64,000 nucleotides of DNA from Alnus glutinosa (GCF_958979055.1 NC_084890.1:32037116-32101115), one strand, 5' to 3'. Shown: positions 1 to 11,684, counted from the stretch's first letter. A program made the numbers and translations. Notes: generated by a model not told the origin, from the sequence alone.

Positions 1-356
1 TAGAAGCAAACACTAACAAAGTCGTGGGTACATAGTAAGTCATTCCTCTTGTGTACATGTTTTCAGGGGTGGGGTGGTTCATCCCTTTTGCACTTCTTTG
101 TTTTGCAAATCCTGTTTGAATGTCACATTTGCTCTTAATTATAGTATATTACATCTAGAACAGTTGACTGATTGAAGCCATAATTCATAATATTTTCTCC
201 AATAGTGGATACATGGCGCCTGAGTATGCAATGGAGGGGCTATTTTTAGTAAAGTCCGATGTTTACAACTTTGGAGTTTTAATGCTAGAAATTATAAGTG
301 GGAAAAAGAACATGGGCATCTATCATCCAGAGCATGCAGAAAGCCTTCTCCCACAT
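1..356 (+). pseudogene. Cysteine-rich receptor-like kinase (CRK), kinase-domain exons, 5' part of broken gene
   Basis: Two exons of a receptor-like kinase are visible. The first runs off the window edge and ends at 34 (activation-loop residues EANTNKVVGTY) with a GTAAGT donor. The second is 206-356, after an AATAG acceptor, and encodes [11 protein letters not shown] followed by [19 protein letters not shown]. These are kinase subdomains VIII (APE) and IX (DVxxFG). The phase joins correctly (TA|T gives Tyr) and the exon ends in phase 0 at a GTAAAT donor. The wording and the intron before the 'AW..WN' exon fit the DUF26 (CRK) class of plasma-membrane receptor kinases. The gene is broken: the next intron holds a 5.7-kb retrotransposon and the following exon is frameshifted. 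The N-terminal part lies outside the window. Confidence 0.85.
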
Positions 357-424
357 GTAAATCTCTCTTTTCTTTTTTTCATCTGTATCTTGAGTTCAGA
401 TATGAAGTTTTTTATTTACTATAC

Positions 425-1020
425 TGATGTAGAACAACCCAAGGAGGATCCTCGAAGAATTCATTGTGTCATCTCGGACATTGTCCGAGATGGGGATTCT
501 GGAGCGCCTCGGAGCATTCCTTGTAGTATCTCGGACATTGTCCGAGATGGGGGATTCTGGAGCACCTTGGCAGGTTGATAATGTTGTCTCAGTATAGAGC
601 TAAGACCCAGCTCGATGAATCCCAGCTGAATACTTTTGCTGATGAATCAGACGAAGACCGGGATTTCTGGAGAGAAACAGCCACATGGATTTCCTGGAAG
701 ATTCCATTGCTGATTTCATGGAGATTTTGTTGACTCTCCATATTTTATTTTTAAATGGCCACGTCTTTCTTTTCCTTAAATCAAAGGATTACCTCATCCA
801 TCAAATCTCCTTCATTAATGAAGATTTGATGATATCTTTTAATATTATTTAATTCTTTTATAAGCTTTTAGGGTTTTGCTATAAAGGAGGAGACAATGTA
901 AGAACGGATTATTATTGATTATCATTGAATGAAAGTTTGATTTTCCTCTTCAACTTGGAAGTTAAACATTGTGCTTGAGAACACAGCTTCTCTTCACTTT
1001 TATCCGCCTGCGCTACGTCA
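425..1020 (+). repeat. 5' LTR of the gypsy element
   Basis: This 596-bp LTR begins TGATGTAGAAC and ends CGCTACGTCA. It contains two perfect 19-bp palindromes, TCTCGGACATTGTCCGAGA, at 472-490 and 529-547. They are spaced 57 bp apart inside a short tandem repeat that also includes GGGGATTCTGGAGC. The primer-binding site starts two bases after its end. Confidence 0.92.
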
Positions 1021-1153
1021 ATTGGTATCAAAGCCTTAACTACCCTGGTCTGATGGCAAGAGACGGAAACGACAGCAACCACTCTGACGGCGAAGAACGT
1101 GGAGTGCAGGCCCTTGGGCAGCCATAGACACCCGTGATCAGCAACTTCTCCGC

Positions 1154-2161
1154 ATGGAACGCACACTTGAAGCGTTACAGCAAGCAGTTGCCGGACTGGG
1201 AGTTGACGGCAACAGGAACCATGAACCCCCCCTGAATCACGTCTACGAAGAGGCTCGTGGCCATCCCGGCGGAAAACGTGACCCTGGACCTCGACGAAGG
1301 CATCAACCCTTCGCAGAGTCATCTAGTGAGGAAGAAGACCACCTCTGGGAAGGAGAAGGCGATAGAAGAAGGCCGGAAAATGCCCACAGTTTCCGGGTAA
1401 AAATTGACCTCCCAAATTTTAACGGTCATCTCCACGTCGAGAACTTCCTTGATTGGATTCTTGAGGTAGAGAATTTCTTTGACTACATGCAGACTCCAGA
1501 GACACAACAAGTGAAATTGGTGGAGTACAAGTTGCGTGGAGGGGCATCCGCCTGGTGGGAACAAATGCAGAGCAACTGGAGAAGGCAAGGGAAACAACCG
1601 GTTCGGACATGGTTAAAAATGAAGAAGTTGATGAAGGCTCAGTTCTTACCCCCAGACTATGAGCAAATGTTATACCAGCAATTCTAGAATTGCCAACAGG
1701 GAACTCAGACAATTACGGATTATACTGAGGAATTCTATTGGTTGGATTCTCGGAACAATCTATCCGAGACAGAGGGACAACAAGTAGCTCGGTATATTGG
1801 TGGGTTGCGCATGGCCATTCAAGATCAAGTCTCATTACATAAGGTATGGACTTTGTCCGAGGCTGTGAACCTAGCTATGAAGATTGAGTCGCAGATGGCA
1901 CGAAACTCGGGTCTGTCACAAGCTTTTAGACAGACTAAGAAAAATGGAGAATCGATGGTTGTACCGAACCCTCTACAAAGTTCCCAGCCCTGAAGGTTTC
2001 AAAGTGAGAGCAATAACACCCAGGCAGCTAAAGGAGCGTCCTTTCCCCCTCGGGAAAAGGAAGTTGGCGGCAGTAGTAACAACCCGTACGCCAAGCCTAT
2101 TTTCAGTAAATGTTTCAGGTGTGGTCAACCAGGTCACCGATCCAATGAATGCTCGAGCCGA
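1154..2161 (+). pseudogene. gag remnant of the gypsy element
   Basis: The open part at 1154-1687 encodes a retrotransposon gag domain, including FRVKIDLPNFNGHL and YKLRGGASAWWEQ, the usual plant gypsy capsid signature. The frame is then broken at about 1685 and again near 1993. A zinc knuckle is still readable at 2111-2152: CFRCGQPGHRSNEC, matching CX2CX4HX4C. The product would be the nucleocapsid/capsid protein of the element. It is not functional as it stands because of stops and frameshifts. Confidence 0.85.
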
Positions 2162-2173
2162 CGTCAGGTAAAT

Positions 2174-5100
2174 ATGTTGGAATCGGCGGAAGGAGTCTTA
2201 CCAGAGGATTCGGTAGAGACCGAGGAGGACGAACTCGGTGAATATGAAGGAGGAGAATTCACCGAAGGTGACAATGGAGAGTTCGTCAATTGCATAGTCC
2301 AGAAAGTGTTGTTAGCTCCGAAACTTAAAGAACCAACGCAGCGGCACAACATCTTCAAAACCCAATGTACTATCAATCAGAAGGTATACAATCTGATTAT
2401 AGATAGTGGGAGCTGCGAGAATATTGTCTCTCGGAAATTAGTTGACACGTTGCAACTAAAAACTGAGAAGCACCCAAGTCCCTAAAGATCAGTTGGATCA
2501 AGAAAGGAACCGAGACGAGAGTCACGGACACTTGCCGAGTGTCTTTCTCAATCGGGCAGTCGTACCGAGACGAGGTTAAGTGCGATATTGTAGACTTGGA
2601 TGTCTGCCATGTCTTGTTGGGACGACCGTGGCAGTACAATGTAGACGCCACGTATAAGGGTCTGGACAATGTATACCTCTTTTGGTGGCACGGGAAGAAG
2701 ATTATATTAGTACCAGCTGGGACTAATAACACACCTCAACGTTGTACTACGACAAGCAAATCGTCTTTCCTTACCCTGGGAGAAACAGAGTTTATGCAAG
2801 AATTGAAAACTGCCGAAACAATCTTAACTATGGTAGTTAAGGGTGTCAAGTCGAAGTCAAAGCAGATATTCCTAAGTTAATTCAGCCGACGTTGGATGAG
2901 TATGGGGATCTCGTGCCAGCTGAATTACAGACCGAGTTACCTCCCATGAGGGACATTCAACATCAGATTAACTTAGTGCCAGGAGCAAGTCTTTCTAACC
3001 TCCCCCACTATCGGATGAGTCCCTAGGAACATAAGATCCTCCGAGAGCAAGTAGAGGGTCTGATCCGAAAGGGTATGATCAAGGAGAGCTTGAGTCCTTG
3101 CGATGTGCCAGTGTTACTGATTCCAAATAAGGATGAGAGCTGGAGGATATGTATTGACAGCCGAGCTATCAACAAAATCATGGTGAAGTATCGATTCCCC
3201 ATTCCCAGGCTACATGATATGCTCGATATGTTAGCAGGGGCAAAGGTCTTTTCAAAACTTGACCTACGTAATGATATCACCAAATTCAGATCCAACCCGG
3301 GGATGAATGGAAAACATCATTCAAGACAAAGGAGGGTCTGTATGAATGGCTGGTGATGCCATTTGGGCTCTCGAATGCACCGAGCACATTCATACAAGTG
3401 ATGAACCAAGTGCTGAAGCCTTTCATCGGTAAATTTGTTGTAGTTTATTTCGATGATATTCTGATTTATAGTCAAAATAACGAGGAGCATCTGGTGTAGG
3501 TCCATGAAGTTTTGAATGTGCTGAGGGACAACAAGTTATACCTTAATCGGAAGAAATGCATTTTCCTCACGGACAAGTTGCTCTTCCTCAGATTTATTGT
3601 AGGTGCCGAGGGCATACAAGTAGATGAGGAGAAGGTCCAAGTCATTCGAGAATGGCCGACGTCCACTACAGTCGGACAAGTCCGAAGCTTCCATGGCTTG
3701 GGAAGTTTTTACTAAAGATTTATTCGGCATTTTTGCAGCTTGGTAGCTCCAATTATAGAGTGCTTGAAGAAAGGGCAATTTCGATGGGGAGACGAGCAGG
3801 AGGCCAGTTTTGCCAAGATCAAAGAGCGACTCTCGACAACACCGGTCCTAGCTTTGCCCGACTTTGAGAAGTTATTTGAAGTCGACTGTGATGCGTCCAT
3901 TGTAGGGATTGGAGCAGTTTTGTCCTAGGAAGGTCGGCCAATAGAGTTCTTCAGTGAAAAGTTGAATGAAGCTCGACGGAAGTGGATGACCTATGAGCTT
4001 GAGTTTTACACAGTGATCCGAGCCCTAAAACATTGGGAACACTATCTGATTCATCGAGAATTTGTTCAATACAGTGATCACCAAGCTCTGAAGTTCGTCA
4101 ACACGCAGAACACTTTGAATCGGATGCATGCCCGGTGGATTGCTTTCATGCAGAAGTTTACTTTGTGTTGAAGCACAAGTCGGGAAAACAGAACAGGGTG
4201 GTAGACGCCTTGAGTCGACATTTAGCTTTACTCGTGACATTATAGTCCGAGATAATAATCCTAGAGACTTACGAGCTCTATATGCCGAGGATGAGGATTT
4301 CAAGGAAGATTGGGAGAAGTGCATGACGATGCAGCCAAATGTCGACTACCACATCCAGGAGGGATATCTGTTCTGAGGAAATCAACTTTGTATTCCTCGA
4401 ACCTCGCTACGTGAACATATCATGAAGGAATTGCATGGCGGAGGACTCGGTGGTCATGTGGGCCAGGAGAAAACCATTTCATTGGTCTCGGATCGGTATT
4501 ATTGGCCAACACTTCAGCGAGATGCTGGCAAATTTGTGCAAAAGTGCCTTGTGTGTCAGACCGAAAAGGAAAGTACGCATAATACCGGGCTATACACTCA
4601 TTTGCCAGTGCCCGAGACCATTTGGGAAGATCTAAGCATGGATTTCGTGCTCGGACTTCCGAGGACCCAACGAGGTATGGATTCTATTTTTGTAGTCGTT
4701 GATCAGTTCTCCAAAATGGCACACTTCATTCCCTATAGGAAAACCTCGGACGCCACCCACGTAGCCCATCTCTTCTTCTGAGAAGTGGTTCGGTTACATG
4801 GAGTACCAAAATCCATCACCTCGGACTAAGATGTCAAATTCCTTAGCTACTTCTGGAAGACTTTGTGGCGGCGGTTCGACACCTCCCTCAACTATAGCAG
4901 TACTTGCCATCCACAAACAGACGGGAAAACCGAGGTGACCAACTGTACTCTCTGGAATATGCTTAGATGTGCCTCCCGAGACAAACCGAAGTAGTGGGAG
5001 ATCAACATTCCTCAAGTGGAATTCGCCTTCAACTGTATGAGCAACCAATCTACAGGCAAGTCACCCTTTGAGGTTGTCTACACCAAACCTCTAAAGCATG

Positions 5101-5675
5101 CTCTTGACTTAGTTTCCCTTCCAAAGCTTCCGGGGTTGAATGTTGCAGCCGAGCATATGGCTGACCGAGTGCAGCAAAGCCATGAAGAAGTACGTCTAAA
5201 TCTAGAGTAGGCGAATGGCAAGTACAAAGATGTCGCCGATTCAAAGCGGAGAGCAAAGATTTTCCGCAAAGGTGACTTGGTTATGGCGCATCTGCGTAAA
5301 AAGTGCTTTTCGGCCGAAACCGATGGCAAATTGAAGAGCATAAAGTATGGGCCGTTTCGGATTAAGAGGAGGATAAACGATAATGCTTATGTGGTGGAAC
5401 TTCCCGAAGACATGGCCATTTCCAACACTTTCAATGTGGCTGACCTATTTGCCTACCATCCTGACGAACCAATGTACGCTGACTCCAACTCGAGGACGAG
5501 TTTTTCTGAAGAAGGGGAGACTGATGTAGAACAACCCAAGGAGGATCCTCGGAGTATTCATTGTGTCATCTCAGACATTGTCCGAGATGGGGATTCTAGA
5601 GCGCCTCAGAGCATTCCTTGTAGCATCTCAGACATTGTCCGAGATGAGGGATTCTGGAGCACCTCGGCAGGTTGA
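2174..5675 (+). pseudogene. pol remnant (protease, RT, RNase H, integrase) of the gypsy element
   Basis: Domains appear in gypsy order. An aspartic protease motif LIIDSGSCENIVS lies near 2391-2430. Reverse transcriptase follows at about 3040-3500, with [19 protein letters not shown] and a YFDDILIYS active-site box near 3448. RNase H covers about 3880-4170. Integrase begins with an HHCC-like segment (YYWPTL...CLVCQTEK, 4497-4570), then a core starting [13 protein letters not shown] and later TDGKTEVTN. The C-terminal GPFRIKRRINDNAYVVELPED segment (5350-5412) stays open into the 3' LTR and stops at 5675. Several stops (about 3026, 3497, 3926) break the polyprotein. Integrase frames that run into the LTR are known for the CRM chromoviruses; that clade assignment is only a suggestion. 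Confidence 0.85.
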
Positions 5676-6127
5676 TAATGTCGTCTCAGTATAGAGCTGA
5701 GACCCAGCTCGATGAATCCCAACTGAATACTTTTGCTGATGAATCAGACGAAGACTGGGATTTCTAGAGAGAAACAGCCATACGAATTTCCTGGGATTTC
5801 CTGGAAGATTCCATTGCTGATTTCATGGAGATTTTGTTGACTCTCCATGTTTTATTTTTAAATGGCCACGTCTTTCTTTTCCTTAAATCAAGGGATTACC
5901 TCGTCCATCAAATCTCCTTCATTAATGAAGATTTGATGATATCTTTTAATATTATTTAATTCTTTTATAAGCTTTTAGGATTTTGCTATAAAGGAGGAGA
6001 CAATGTAAGAACGGATTATTATTGATTATCATTGAATGAAAGTTTGATTTTCCTCTTCAACTTGCGAGTTGAACATTGTGCTTGAGAACACAGCTTCTCT
6101 TCACTTTTATCCTCCTGCGCTACGTCA
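5522..6127 (+). repeat. 3' LTR of the gypsy element
   Basis: This 606-bp copy of the LTR at 425-1020 follows directly after the polypurine tract. It carries a 10-bp internal duplication (GGGATTTCCT) absent from the 5' LTR. Both palindromes are mutated in one arm (TCTCAGAC) at 5569-5587 and 5626-5644. The end of the integrase frame runs into it. Confidence 0.92.
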
Positions 6128-6164
6128 TAAATAATTTGAGATAATTAAAAACAACATAAAACAG

Positions 6165-6403
6165 GCATGGCGAGTATGGAATGAAAGCAAAGGCTGGAGT
6201 TGATAGATCAAACCTTAGTGGACACTGGTCCTGGAAGTGAGGCTCTGAGATTGATCCATATCGCATTGTTGTGTGTTCAGGAAGATCCCAATGAAAGACC
6301 TACAATGTCATTGGTCGTCCTCATGCTTGGAAGCAGCTCGATAAACCTTCCTCGGCCATTAGCACCTCCATTCTCCTTAGCTAGATCTATCTTCTTTGAT
6401 TAA
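6165..6403 (+). pseudogene. CRK receptor-like kinase, last exon, frameshifted
   Basis: This is the continuation of the kinase at 1-356, beyond the retrotransposon. After an ACAG acceptor it reads AWRVWNESKG, the normal start of the last CRK exon. A one-base deletion near 6193-6195 then shifts the frame and produces two adjacent stops. In the shifted frame it continues LIDQTLVDTG...LRLIHIALLCVQEDPNERPTMSLVVLML, which is kinase subdomain XI with its conserved Arg. A tail resembling the CRK C-terminus follows (DQSSTS around 6446-6461) and has further stops. The original intron would be about 105 bp (357-424 plus 6128-6164). The frameshift, not only the insertion, makes this a pseudogene. Confidence 0.82.
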
Positions 6404-7756
6404 CCTTCAACAAATGGGGCCATGATAGTATTTTCTGCATATGATCAATCTTCAACAAGTGCTTCTACCTAGTCAAGAGATTAACTGGAGTATGTTGTTC
6501 CATCTACTTAAGTACATGAATTTTCCATTTTGATTATAGAATTTCCTTCCTATCAGGGACGCATCATTTTCGCGCAAATTAATACTACATGTTAAGAACT
6601 GTAGTACTTCTATAACCATATCCTACTTCTATTCTTATAATAGTTTTTACTGTAAATATATTTGCATACGAAGAGGAACTACATTAAATTAGCACATAAA
6701 CCAAATTCTCACATAAAGGAAACGACTACTATCCCCAAAGCAGGGCCGGGTCTTATGATATGAGTTTTGAACAGAAATGTCCCAAGTTTTGCATCGTGCG
6801 TTGATGCATGTATGTAGGGAGGTTTAATTTCCGTGCATCTGTATGTATGACCTTCATCTTCAGATCTTACATCGACCTCTGGAACATTTTACAAAAAAGG
6901 ATTAATATTTTTGTTTTAAAAAAAAGAAAACAAAAAGGATAATAAAAAATCATTAACAAATAAAGTTCTTTGAAATTGTAAATTATTAAATTATGTAAAT
7001 TCATGCATATTTTGAATCGAACGACATAAAAAATGCAACCTATTAAAAATGTTACATCTCACTAAGTCAGCCAAAAAAAAAAAAAAAGAGAATTCCTTCC
7101 AAAATGTTTTTTTCTTCCCTTTTGAAGATGCTTCGTCTTCGGTAACTAAAAGGGACAATTTTTGGTTCAAAGCTTTTCTATGATATAAAGTTCAAAACCT
7201 GATGAAAATATACTCAATTCTCATTGGCAACCTGTCATTTTTTTTAATAATAGCATTTTTTACGCCGTTCGATGCAAGAAGGGTGAGTTAGTGGGACCTT
7301 TAGGTTTGTGTTGGTGCCATTTTTGAAGCCTCTATGATCTTTGATCCTCCTGATCTATTTTAATTTTCTCATTACCTTCTGATCTATTTTAGCTTCAGAA
7401 AATACTAGCAGGTTTTAACTTTTAAATATTTGAGTCTGTCATGAAAGTTAATCAGTGCAATATTAACTGGTTAGGGAATTAGGTAATGCATGTAAACCTG
7501 AACAAACTATTTGTGTATTGGAAGATAACAAAAACAATACCGGCCCCTTTGCATACTTAAATATCTCTACATTGACTGGGGTTTCTCATGCTTTGAATAT
7601 ATACTAATCTGATAAGTTTGATCGAGACATAAGTGGAAGAGGACAAGCCACGATTCCTAAACCTGATTAGCCCGCGCGCCCCTTGGTCCATGGACAAGCT
7701 ACTGTGTCTTCGCACATTCTTAATTAGTATGTGTTTCCCGTCAAAGCAGTGAAAGG
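6404..7756. other. Intergenic, no gene seen
   Basis: This is AT-rich DNA with short homopolymers, including an A run at about 7073-7087. No coding similarity, terminal repeats or RNA gene was recognised. The first ~80 bp still hold the decayed C-terminal tail of the kinase pseudogene. Confidence 0.5.
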
Positions 7757-9110
7757 GTATTATTGTTGGACCACAAAGAGTGCAAACCCAAGTGTAGGTT
7801 TTCGCAAGTAATAAATTACGGTAAGTTCGAGGTCGATCCACAAGGAATGATTAGACATGAGAGAATAATTTTTTTTATTATACAGAAAAGAAAAATAAAT
7901 AATAAAAAAAAATATGAATTTTGCTTTTGGTTTCCACTCGAAAGTGGAGCAGAGAAATATAATTTAAATTAAAAAGTAAACTATGAAACTAAAATAAATA
8001 AATTTGATTTGGAAGATAATATTGGATAAGACTAGGGTTTCAAGGATCCACCTAGTATTTTATTACGTATTCATGAGACATAAAAAATATATATATAAAA
8101 TAGATCAAACACGGGTTGATTGAGAATTTGATTTCAAAAATATGAAACAATAGATTAAGCATTCCATATATTTTCGAATCATATTAAATCAAACAAAGTA
8201 AACATTTGATATAAACAAAAATCATAAGGAATCAAAATAAATTTGTCTCATTAAATTACTCTCAAATAAAAATTATCCCCAAAATTTAATCATTCATCTA
8301 TGAAAAACAAATAGTCCCAGGAAAACATAATAAAAATACTAGGCTTCACCTCTAGCCCTAGGTAGAGGTTTAGCCACTCATGTTTATGAAAAGAAATTTC
8401 ATAATCAAAATACTAAACATAAATTGAAAACAAAGAAAATAAAAATTCAAACTCTGCGCCTCTATGGTCTTCTCTTCGTTTCCCCCCTCTCACCAAAGCA
8501 AAGCATGATATATATAGACCGAGTAGTCTCCAGGGTTCAGCGTCTCCATACTCAAGAAAAACCCGCGTCTTCTACTTATGGAAAGAAATCAATTCACTCA
8601 AGAGACAACTCAGACACGGGCGCCGTATTATGTGTGAAAAATCTGTCTTCTTTGCTGCCAGTTTTGGAAAGAATTGAATATCTTTTTCTACCCGTTTTAT
8701 ATATTGCAACACCCATGTTTCAGCCTCACGTTTCCTTCCTTTTAATGTGGTCTTCCTTCCTTTTATTTTCTTGTCCTTTTTTTTACTTTCTTGTTGGAGT
8801 TTATTTTCTTTTCCTTCCTTTTAAATTCTTTCTTTTCTTCTTTTATTTTTCGGGTCCCACGCATGTCCATCTCCATTCCATTTTTTTTTTCTTCTCCTTT
8901 TATTTATCGTCTTTTCTTTTGGTCTTCTACAAAATAACAATTCATTGCATTAATACCAATTTAAGCTCAACTTTAATAATTAAACAATATTCCACAATTA
9001 AATATAAAATGCAAGAATTAAAATAAAAGATAATATGACAATGCGTATTTTAATAGAGAAAATATGCACTTTTAAACAATTATCAATTATATCAAAATCT
9101 CGACAAGAGT
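7757..9110. repeat. Candidate unclassified dispersed repeat
   Basis: The stretch opens with GGACCACAAAGAGTGCAAAC, followed by CGCAAGTAATAAATTACGGTAAG and CGAGGTCGATCCACAAGGA. Later parts include GGTTTCAAGGATCCACC, CTCTAGCCCTAGGTAGAGG and ATGCGTATTTTAATAGAGAA. Wording like this recurs in non-coding repeats of many plant genomes, as I recall it. No terminal repeats or target duplication were found, so the borders are approximate. A 200-codon open frame inside (8424-9026) is Phe/Leu-rich low-complexity sequence and is not a gene. Confidence 0.3.
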
Positions 9111-9389
9111 TCATCAAATTATAAATCTCAACAGAGGTATGAAGTAGTCATCAATATTTCCTAAGGATTTTAAGCCTATACAATTTCTTAATAATTTTTT
9201 TAGTTTTCATATTTGTGTAGGACATAAATGGCTACATTTAATGCATTACATTATCTTCAAATTTTAATGAAAATTTTACTTTCATTTATTGTAATAGATC
9301 TTGTTAAAATAATTTATAGAGTATAAATAAATTTTAATGAAATATTCTTTGAATAGATTATTTTCCTAATCCTTGGATCGAAAAGGGTC

Positions 9390-9650
9390 TATTACAAAGC
9401 TTTGATGCAGACGATAGAGGATCAATCAGTTGAAGCCCTTTGCAAAGAAGTTCAAAACTTACCATTAGAATAATTAAGAAAATATTCATTTGCAATTCAA
9501 TCTAATACATGAAATAGGCATTTTCAAGGATATGGTTTCAACCATTTGTAACAAAAATGGAAAAACATGCTACACTTAGTTGGAGAATTGGCTACTATAT
9601 ATAGATAGACTAAATTTTGTATAAAGAGCAGCCTTCAAATGTAACGGGGG
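9390..9650 (+). pseudogene. Ankyrin (ITN1-like) gene fragment, unit 1, heavily decayed
   Basis: The segment matches 14811-15035 at the DNA level. Shared stretches include GGCATTTTCAAGGATATG, ACATGCTACACTTAGTTGGA and AGATAGACTAAATTTTGTAT. Reading frames are broken by several stops. It is the upstream part of the first of three tandem relic units; the unit continues to 9933 and resumes after the CACTA element at 13117. Confidence 0.5.
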
Positions 9651-9949
9651 TTATTATGGTTTAAGATGTGTTAATATTATTCCCGCTTCATCTCTTCTAA
9701 TTCCATATATTTAAAAATTCAGTTTCACTTACTAAAATTTTACCTTGCCAATTGTTACAACTTGAACACTCCTAAAATACCACTTGTTAAGATTTTAGAG
9801 ATCCTAAATTTCATTCTTCAAGGAAGGAATGGTTGGTACATATCCGAATTTGAATTATTTTGCTATTAAATTTATTCAAATTATATTAATTATATCTCCA
9901 TTGTACCTATTCTTGACATGGCTCTTAAAATCTCACTACAAAAAATTTT

Positions 9950-10740
9950 GGATTTAGTAACACGCAAATTTTCACGCGTTACCAAAACTAGTAACGTGCT
10001 AAAAATTCGCATGTTACTAACGTGCTAAATTTAGTACATTACTACATAGTAACGCGTGAAAATCTGCACGTTAATAAACATTATGTTACTATAATTTTAA
10101 ATAATTAGTCGCGTGCTAAATTTTGCACATTACTAAATTAGTAACATGCAAAATTCCGCACGTCACTAAATTAGTAACGTGCAAACAATTGCACATTACT
10201 GAATATTATGTCAATATAATTTTAAATAATTAATAACGTTGTAAATTTTGCATGTCACTAAACTAGTAACGTGCAACCGTTTGCACGTTACTAAATATTA
10301 TGTTAATAAAAGTTTTTTAAATATTTAGTAACGTGGTAAATTTTGCAGGTCACTAAATTTGTAATGTGCAAAATTGACCACGTTAATAATTTAGTAACAT
10401 GCAAAATTTAGCACGTCACTAAATTAGTAACATGCAAAAATTACCAAGTTACTAAATATTATGTCAATATAATTTTTTAAAAAAACAATATAAATTTAAA
10501 TAATTAATGACGTCGTAAATTGGCCATGTCACTACTTTAGTCATGTGCAAAATATGACACGTCACTGATTTAGTGACGTGCTAAATTTGGCACGTCACTA
10601 AATATTAAATTAATATAATTTTTTTTTTTTAAAAAAAAAAAAACAATTTCAATTTTAAATTTTTAGTGGCGTGTGAAATTTTGCATGTCACTAAATATTA
10701 AGTTGATATAATTTTAAAAAAAAAAATAATTTAAATTTAA
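9950..10740. repeat. CACTA subterminal repeat array
   Basis: About twenty diverged copies of a ~15-bp word, TTAGTAACGTGCAAA and its reverse complement TTTGCACGTTACTAA, are arranged as imperfect palindromes with roughly 30-60-bp spacing. Such arrays are the known transposase-binding regions of CACTA elements. Similar words recur near the right end (about 11850-11970 and 12985-13100). Confidence 0.8.
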
Positions 10741-10754
10741 ATTATTAATGACGT

Positions 10755-11505
10755 GTTAAATCACGATAGAATAATATGATCGATAGGCCATCTTATCGAT
10801 CAAAATGTATTACTCTAATCGATCAAACATCCGATTAAACCTATTGCATTAATCTGATCGATCATGATAGAGTTCAATCGTCTTGACTTGACATAGTGAA
10901 GATTCGATCTAACGTCCGATCGATCCTAGTGTAGTAGTCTGATCGATCATAATAGAACAATATGATCGATAGACCATCCGATCGATCATAGTGCATTAAT
11001 TAGTTCGATCGATCGTGATAAAGTTCAATCGATCAGACTTGACACAGTGAAGATTCGATCGAACGTCCGATCGATCCTAATAAGTACTAGTCCGATCAAT
11101 AATAACAAGATCGATGATAGGATCGGTAAAATATCTGATCGATCAAAGTGTATTACTCCAATCAATCAAACATCCGATCGAACCTATTGCATTAGTTTGA
11201 TTAATCATGACACAGTCCGATCGATTAGACTTGACACAATGAAGGTTCGATCAAATGTCTGTTCAATCCTTGTGTAATAGTCTGGTCAATCATGATAGAA
11301 TAATATGATCGATAAACCATCCGATCGATCACAAAGCATTAATTAGTCCAATCGATCGTGATTGAGTTCGATCAATCATGCTTGATACAGTGAATGTTCA
11401 ATCTAAGAGCATTCACAACGATCTACATAACGTGCGATTGATCCTAATAAGTACTAGTCAGATAGATCATGGCAGATCATAGGATCGATAGAATATTTGT
11501 CACCA
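10755..11505. repeat. GATCGATC-rich tandem repeat inside the CACTA element
   Basis: The word GATCGATC and one-base variants recur dozens of times. A longer unit beginning GACTTGACACAGTGAAGATTCG, followed by an ACGTCCGATCGATCCT-like stretch, recurs near 10885, 11037, 11228 and 11380 (period about 150-190 bp). The block is very rich in Sau3AI/DpnII and ClaI-like palindromes. It is unlike the flanking subterminal repeats. Confidence 0.7.
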
Positions 11506-11628
11506 CTTAGTGACGTGTCAAATGTAAAACATCACTAATTCTTTCACCTTTTTTTTTTTTCTTCCTCCCCCCGTTACAAAAACACCCACAATTGGAGCCG
11601 TTTTTGTTAAAACACCTCCAAATTAAGC

Positions 11629-11632
<4 letters not shown>

Positions 11633-11681
<49 letters not shown>
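11633..11681. repeat. (TA)n microsatellite
   Basis: About 24 perfect TA dinucleotides lie inside the CACTA element. Confidence 0.95.

Positions 11682-11684
<3 letters not shown>

Larger units (their letters stand above)
425..6127 (+). mobile_element. Ty3/gypsy LTR retrotransposon, decayed, inserted in a CRK intron
   Basis: The element has two direct LTRs (425-1020 and 5522-6127), each starting TG and ending CA. A primer-binding site matching initiator Met-tRNA (TGGTATCAAAGCC) lies at 1023-1035 and a purine tract (GAAGAAGGGGAGA) at 5508-5520. Between them are gag, protease, reverse transcriptase, RNase H and integrase remnants in the gypsy order. Many stops and frameshifts interrupt the frame, for example TAG at about 3026, 3497 and 3926. 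The 5-bp flanks (TATAC and TAAAT) do not match exactly, so the target duplication has decayed or the ends are off by a base. By eye the LTRs differ at roughly twenty to thirty positions, mostly C/T and G/A, plus a 10-bp indel, which indicates an old insertion. Confidence 0.93.

Noticed and set aside
420-6132. Perfect 5-bp target duplication for the gypsy element
   Set aside because: The flanks read TATAC and TAAAT, so a clean duplication cannot be claimed.
8424-9026. 200-codon open frame, plus strand
   Set aside because: Composition is Phe/Leu/Ser-rich from T-runs. No domain, no homology I recognise, and it lies inside a candidate repeat.
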